Of a DNA stretch of 6,214 bases, positions 4,731-6,214 are shown piece by piece (position 1 is the first letter of the stretch; each line of letters begins with the position of its first letter). The stretch is from contig CAZLOJ010000056.1 in the NCBI GenBank assembly GCA_964561165.1, positions 1 to 6,214 on the forward strand, written 5' to 3'. The stretch comes from IMCC26077 sp964561165. Lineage in GTDB: Bacteria > Actinomycetota > Actinomycetes > Nanopelagicales > Nanopelagicaceae. A program made the position numbers and the translations under genes. Under the pieces are notes generated by a model. That model ran no database searches. It was not told the DNA's origin and worked only from the letters and a program-made list of their open reading frames with translations.

Positions 4731-6214
4731 ATGAGTAGCGCACAAGGGCTGATTAGCGCTGAGAATATCTCCAAGAATTATGGCAAAGGCGATGTCCTCA
4801 AAAACATCTCACTAGGTGTTTTGCGGGGAGAACGTATTGGAATTGTCGGTCGAAATGGTGGCGGCAAAAGCACCTTGCTCCGCGTGCTTGTCGGACAGGA
4901 AGCCCCCGACTCAGGGCGCGTATCTTTTCTAAACGGTCTTTCGCTCGGTTATCTAGCGCAAGTAGATACCTTTGCTGAAGGAGCAACAATTCTCACGGCG
5001 CTCTTTGGCGATAGCGCCACCCACTCGTGGGCTAGCGACCCCAAAGCGCGTGAAGTGCTCGAAGGTCTCTTTGGTTCTCATAATGAAAGCGATTTCGATC
5101 GTCCAATTGCTGGACTATCTGGTGGTGAGCGTCGACGAGTCTCGCTCGCTAAATTGCTCGTGAACAACCATGATGTTATTTGCCTTGATGAGCCAACTAA
5201 CCACCTCGATGTTGAGGGAGTGAACTGGCTAGCTCAATATCTCAAGCGTGAGAAACGTTTAGCAGTTGTTGTGATTACTCATGATCGCTGGTTCTTAGAT
5301 GAGGTGAGCGATAAAACCTGGGAAGTCGTCAATGCAGGCGTTGAAGAATACGAAGGTGGATATTCTGCTTTCGTGCTTGCAAAGGCAGAGCGCATCAGAC
5401 AAGCCGATGTCGAAACTGGGCGACGGAACAATCTCATCAAGAAAGAGTTGGCATGGTTACGTCGTGGCGCACCGGCCCGAACGACTAAACCAAAGTTCCG
5501 AGTCGACGCTGCAAACCAACTCATTAGCGCCGAACCACCACCGAGAGATTCAGTAGAACTACTCAACTTTGCCACCAATAGATTGGGCAAGCGAGTCTTT
5601 GAATTACATGACCTCACGCTTGGTATTAAGGGTCGAGTTTTAGCTGAACATATCAACATAAATTTTGCTCCTGGTGCGCGCTATGCGATTGTTGGCGCGA
5701 ATGGCGCGGGCAAGACCTCTTTTTTGCAAATGCTTGCGGGGCGGTTGAAGCCGATGGCAGGACATATGCAGACGGGTCAAACGGTAAAGCTTGCTTTCCT
5801 CACGCAGCATCTTGATGAGTTAGATCCACAGTGGCGAGTGTTAGAAGCGGTAGAGGATGTTGCCAAGAGCGTTGATCTAGGAAAAGGACGAGAGTTATCG
5901 GCATCTCAATTATGTGAGCGATTGGGATTTGGTAAAGATGCGCAGTGGACACCTGTTCGCGATCTATCAGGTGGTGAGCGCAGACGCCTACAACTCACAC
6001 GATTGCTCATGGAAGGACCAAATGTGCTCTTTCTCGATGAACCAACTAACGACTTCGATGTAGAAACGCTCTCCTCGCTTGAAGATTTGCTAGATGGATT
6101 CGCGGGAACGATTCTGGTCGTTTCACATGATCGGTATTTCCTGGAACGTGTTTGCGATGTGACGTTGGGATTCGTCGGCGATGGCATCTTGCGAGATTTA
6201 CCCCGGGGTCTTGA
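4731..6214 (+). CDS. ABC-F family ATPase, Uup type (3'-truncated by window)
   Basis: Soluble tandem ABC ATPase without membrane domains; 494 residues are visible and the frame is open at the window's right edge. Domain 1 has Walker A GRNGGGKST (40-48), signature LSGGE (129-133), Walker B with D153-E154 in CLDEPTNHLD and switch H184. Domain 2 has Walker A GANGAGKTS (322-330), signature LSGGE (412-416), Walker B D436-E437 in FLDEPTNDFD and H466. The linker includes ELAWLRRGAPARTTKP (239-254), the WLRRG-x-x-ART-K form that marks Uup-like members rather than EttA or antibiotic-resistance ABC-F proteins. Uup proteins act at the ribosome or on branched DNA and limit transposon precise excision; the role here is inferred. 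The visible end (DLPRGL) matches the late part of domain 2, so only the C-terminal tail is missing. ATG 4731 starts MSSAQGLISAENISKNYG, the normal ABC N-terminus, 8 nt after a -10-like TATGAT. Confidence 0.93.
   Translation, partial: MSSAQGLISAENISKNYGKGDVLKNISLGVLRGERIGIVGRNGGGKSTLLRVLVGQEAPDSGRVSFLNGLSLGYLAQVDTFAEGATILTALFGDSATHSWASDPKAREVLEGLFGSHNESDFDRPIAGLSGGERRRVSLAKLLVNNHDVICLDEPTNHLDVEGVNWLAQYLKREKRLAVVVITHDRWFLDEVSDKTWEVVNAGVEEYEGGYSAFVLAKAERIRQADVETGRRNNLIKKELAWLRRGAPARTTKPKFRVDAANQLISAEPPPRDSVELLNFATNRLGKRVFELHDLTLGIKGRVLAEHININFAPGARYAIVGANGAGKTSFLQMLAGRLKPMAGHMQTGQTVKLAFLTQHLDELDPQWRVLEAVEDVAKSVDLGKGRELSASQLCERLGFGKDAQWTPVRDLSGGERRRLQLTRLLMEGPNVLFLDEPTNDFDVETLSSLEDLLDGFAGTILVVSHDRYFLERVCDVTLGFVGDGILRDLPRGL

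Noticed and set aside
4706..4774. Longer M48 protease frame from TTG 4774
   Set aside because: It would overlap the ABC-F start by 44 bp and uses a rare start codon with no ribosome binding site. ATG 4705 begins directly at the first membrane segment.
5279..5659. Minus-strand open frame of 126 codons, and a similar one at 5906-6187
   Set aside because: Both are antisense to the ABC-F gene, which has all its ATPase motifs. Their serine- and arginine-rich translations are typical of shadow frames.

Overview
The window looks like chromosomal DNA from an actinobacterium with a compact genome and roughly balanced base composition. Freshwater planktonic lineages of the acI/Nanopelagicales type are my best guess. 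The reasons are the actinobacterial (mycothiol-type) ArsC, the tight or overlapping gene junctions, and several starts that look leaderless: a TAnnnT hexamer sits 7-8 nt before the start codon, with no usable ribosome binding site. This placement is inference; there is no rRNA or other marker gene in the window.

Layout. Bases 1-498 (+) hold the 3' part of an aquaporin-family (MIP) channel gene, followed after 9 bp by a complete low-molecular-weight arsenate reductase gene, arsC (508-912, +). Together they form the end of an arsenic detoxification operon. Convergent to it, and overlapping its last 23 bp, is a two-gene minus-strand unit: a GAF/LuxR-type regulator (2817-2044) and an SGNH/GDSL hydrolase (2044-890), joined by a one-base stop/start overlap (TAATG). 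A 150-bp divergent intergenic region (2818-2967) separates the regulator from a plus-strand GNAT acetyltransferase (2968-3474). It contains a tandem direct repeat and an inverted repeat. Convergent to the GNAT gene, with a 16-bp gap, is an M48 (Ste24-like) membrane metalloprotease on the minus strand (4705-3491). Divergent from it, across only 25 bp with overlapping back-to-back -10 hexamers, starts a Uup-type ABC-F ATPase (4731 to the window end, +). That gene is open to the right edge and lacks only its C-terminus.

How the genes work together. ArsC would reduce arsenate to arsenite, and the channel would let arsenite leave the cell, as in the known aqpS-arsC arrangement. The LuxR-GAF protein probably controls its coupled hydrolase in response to an unknown signal. 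The GNAT, M48 protease and ABC-F genes look like ordinary housekeeping or accessory functions with no evident shared pathway. There is no stretch over 300 bp without a gene, and I saw no RNA gene, mobile element or CRISPR array. I did not find a clearly new multi-gene system. The most interesting signals are the aquaporin-arsC pair, the overlapping divergent promoter at 4713-4722, and the repeats at 2832-2928.
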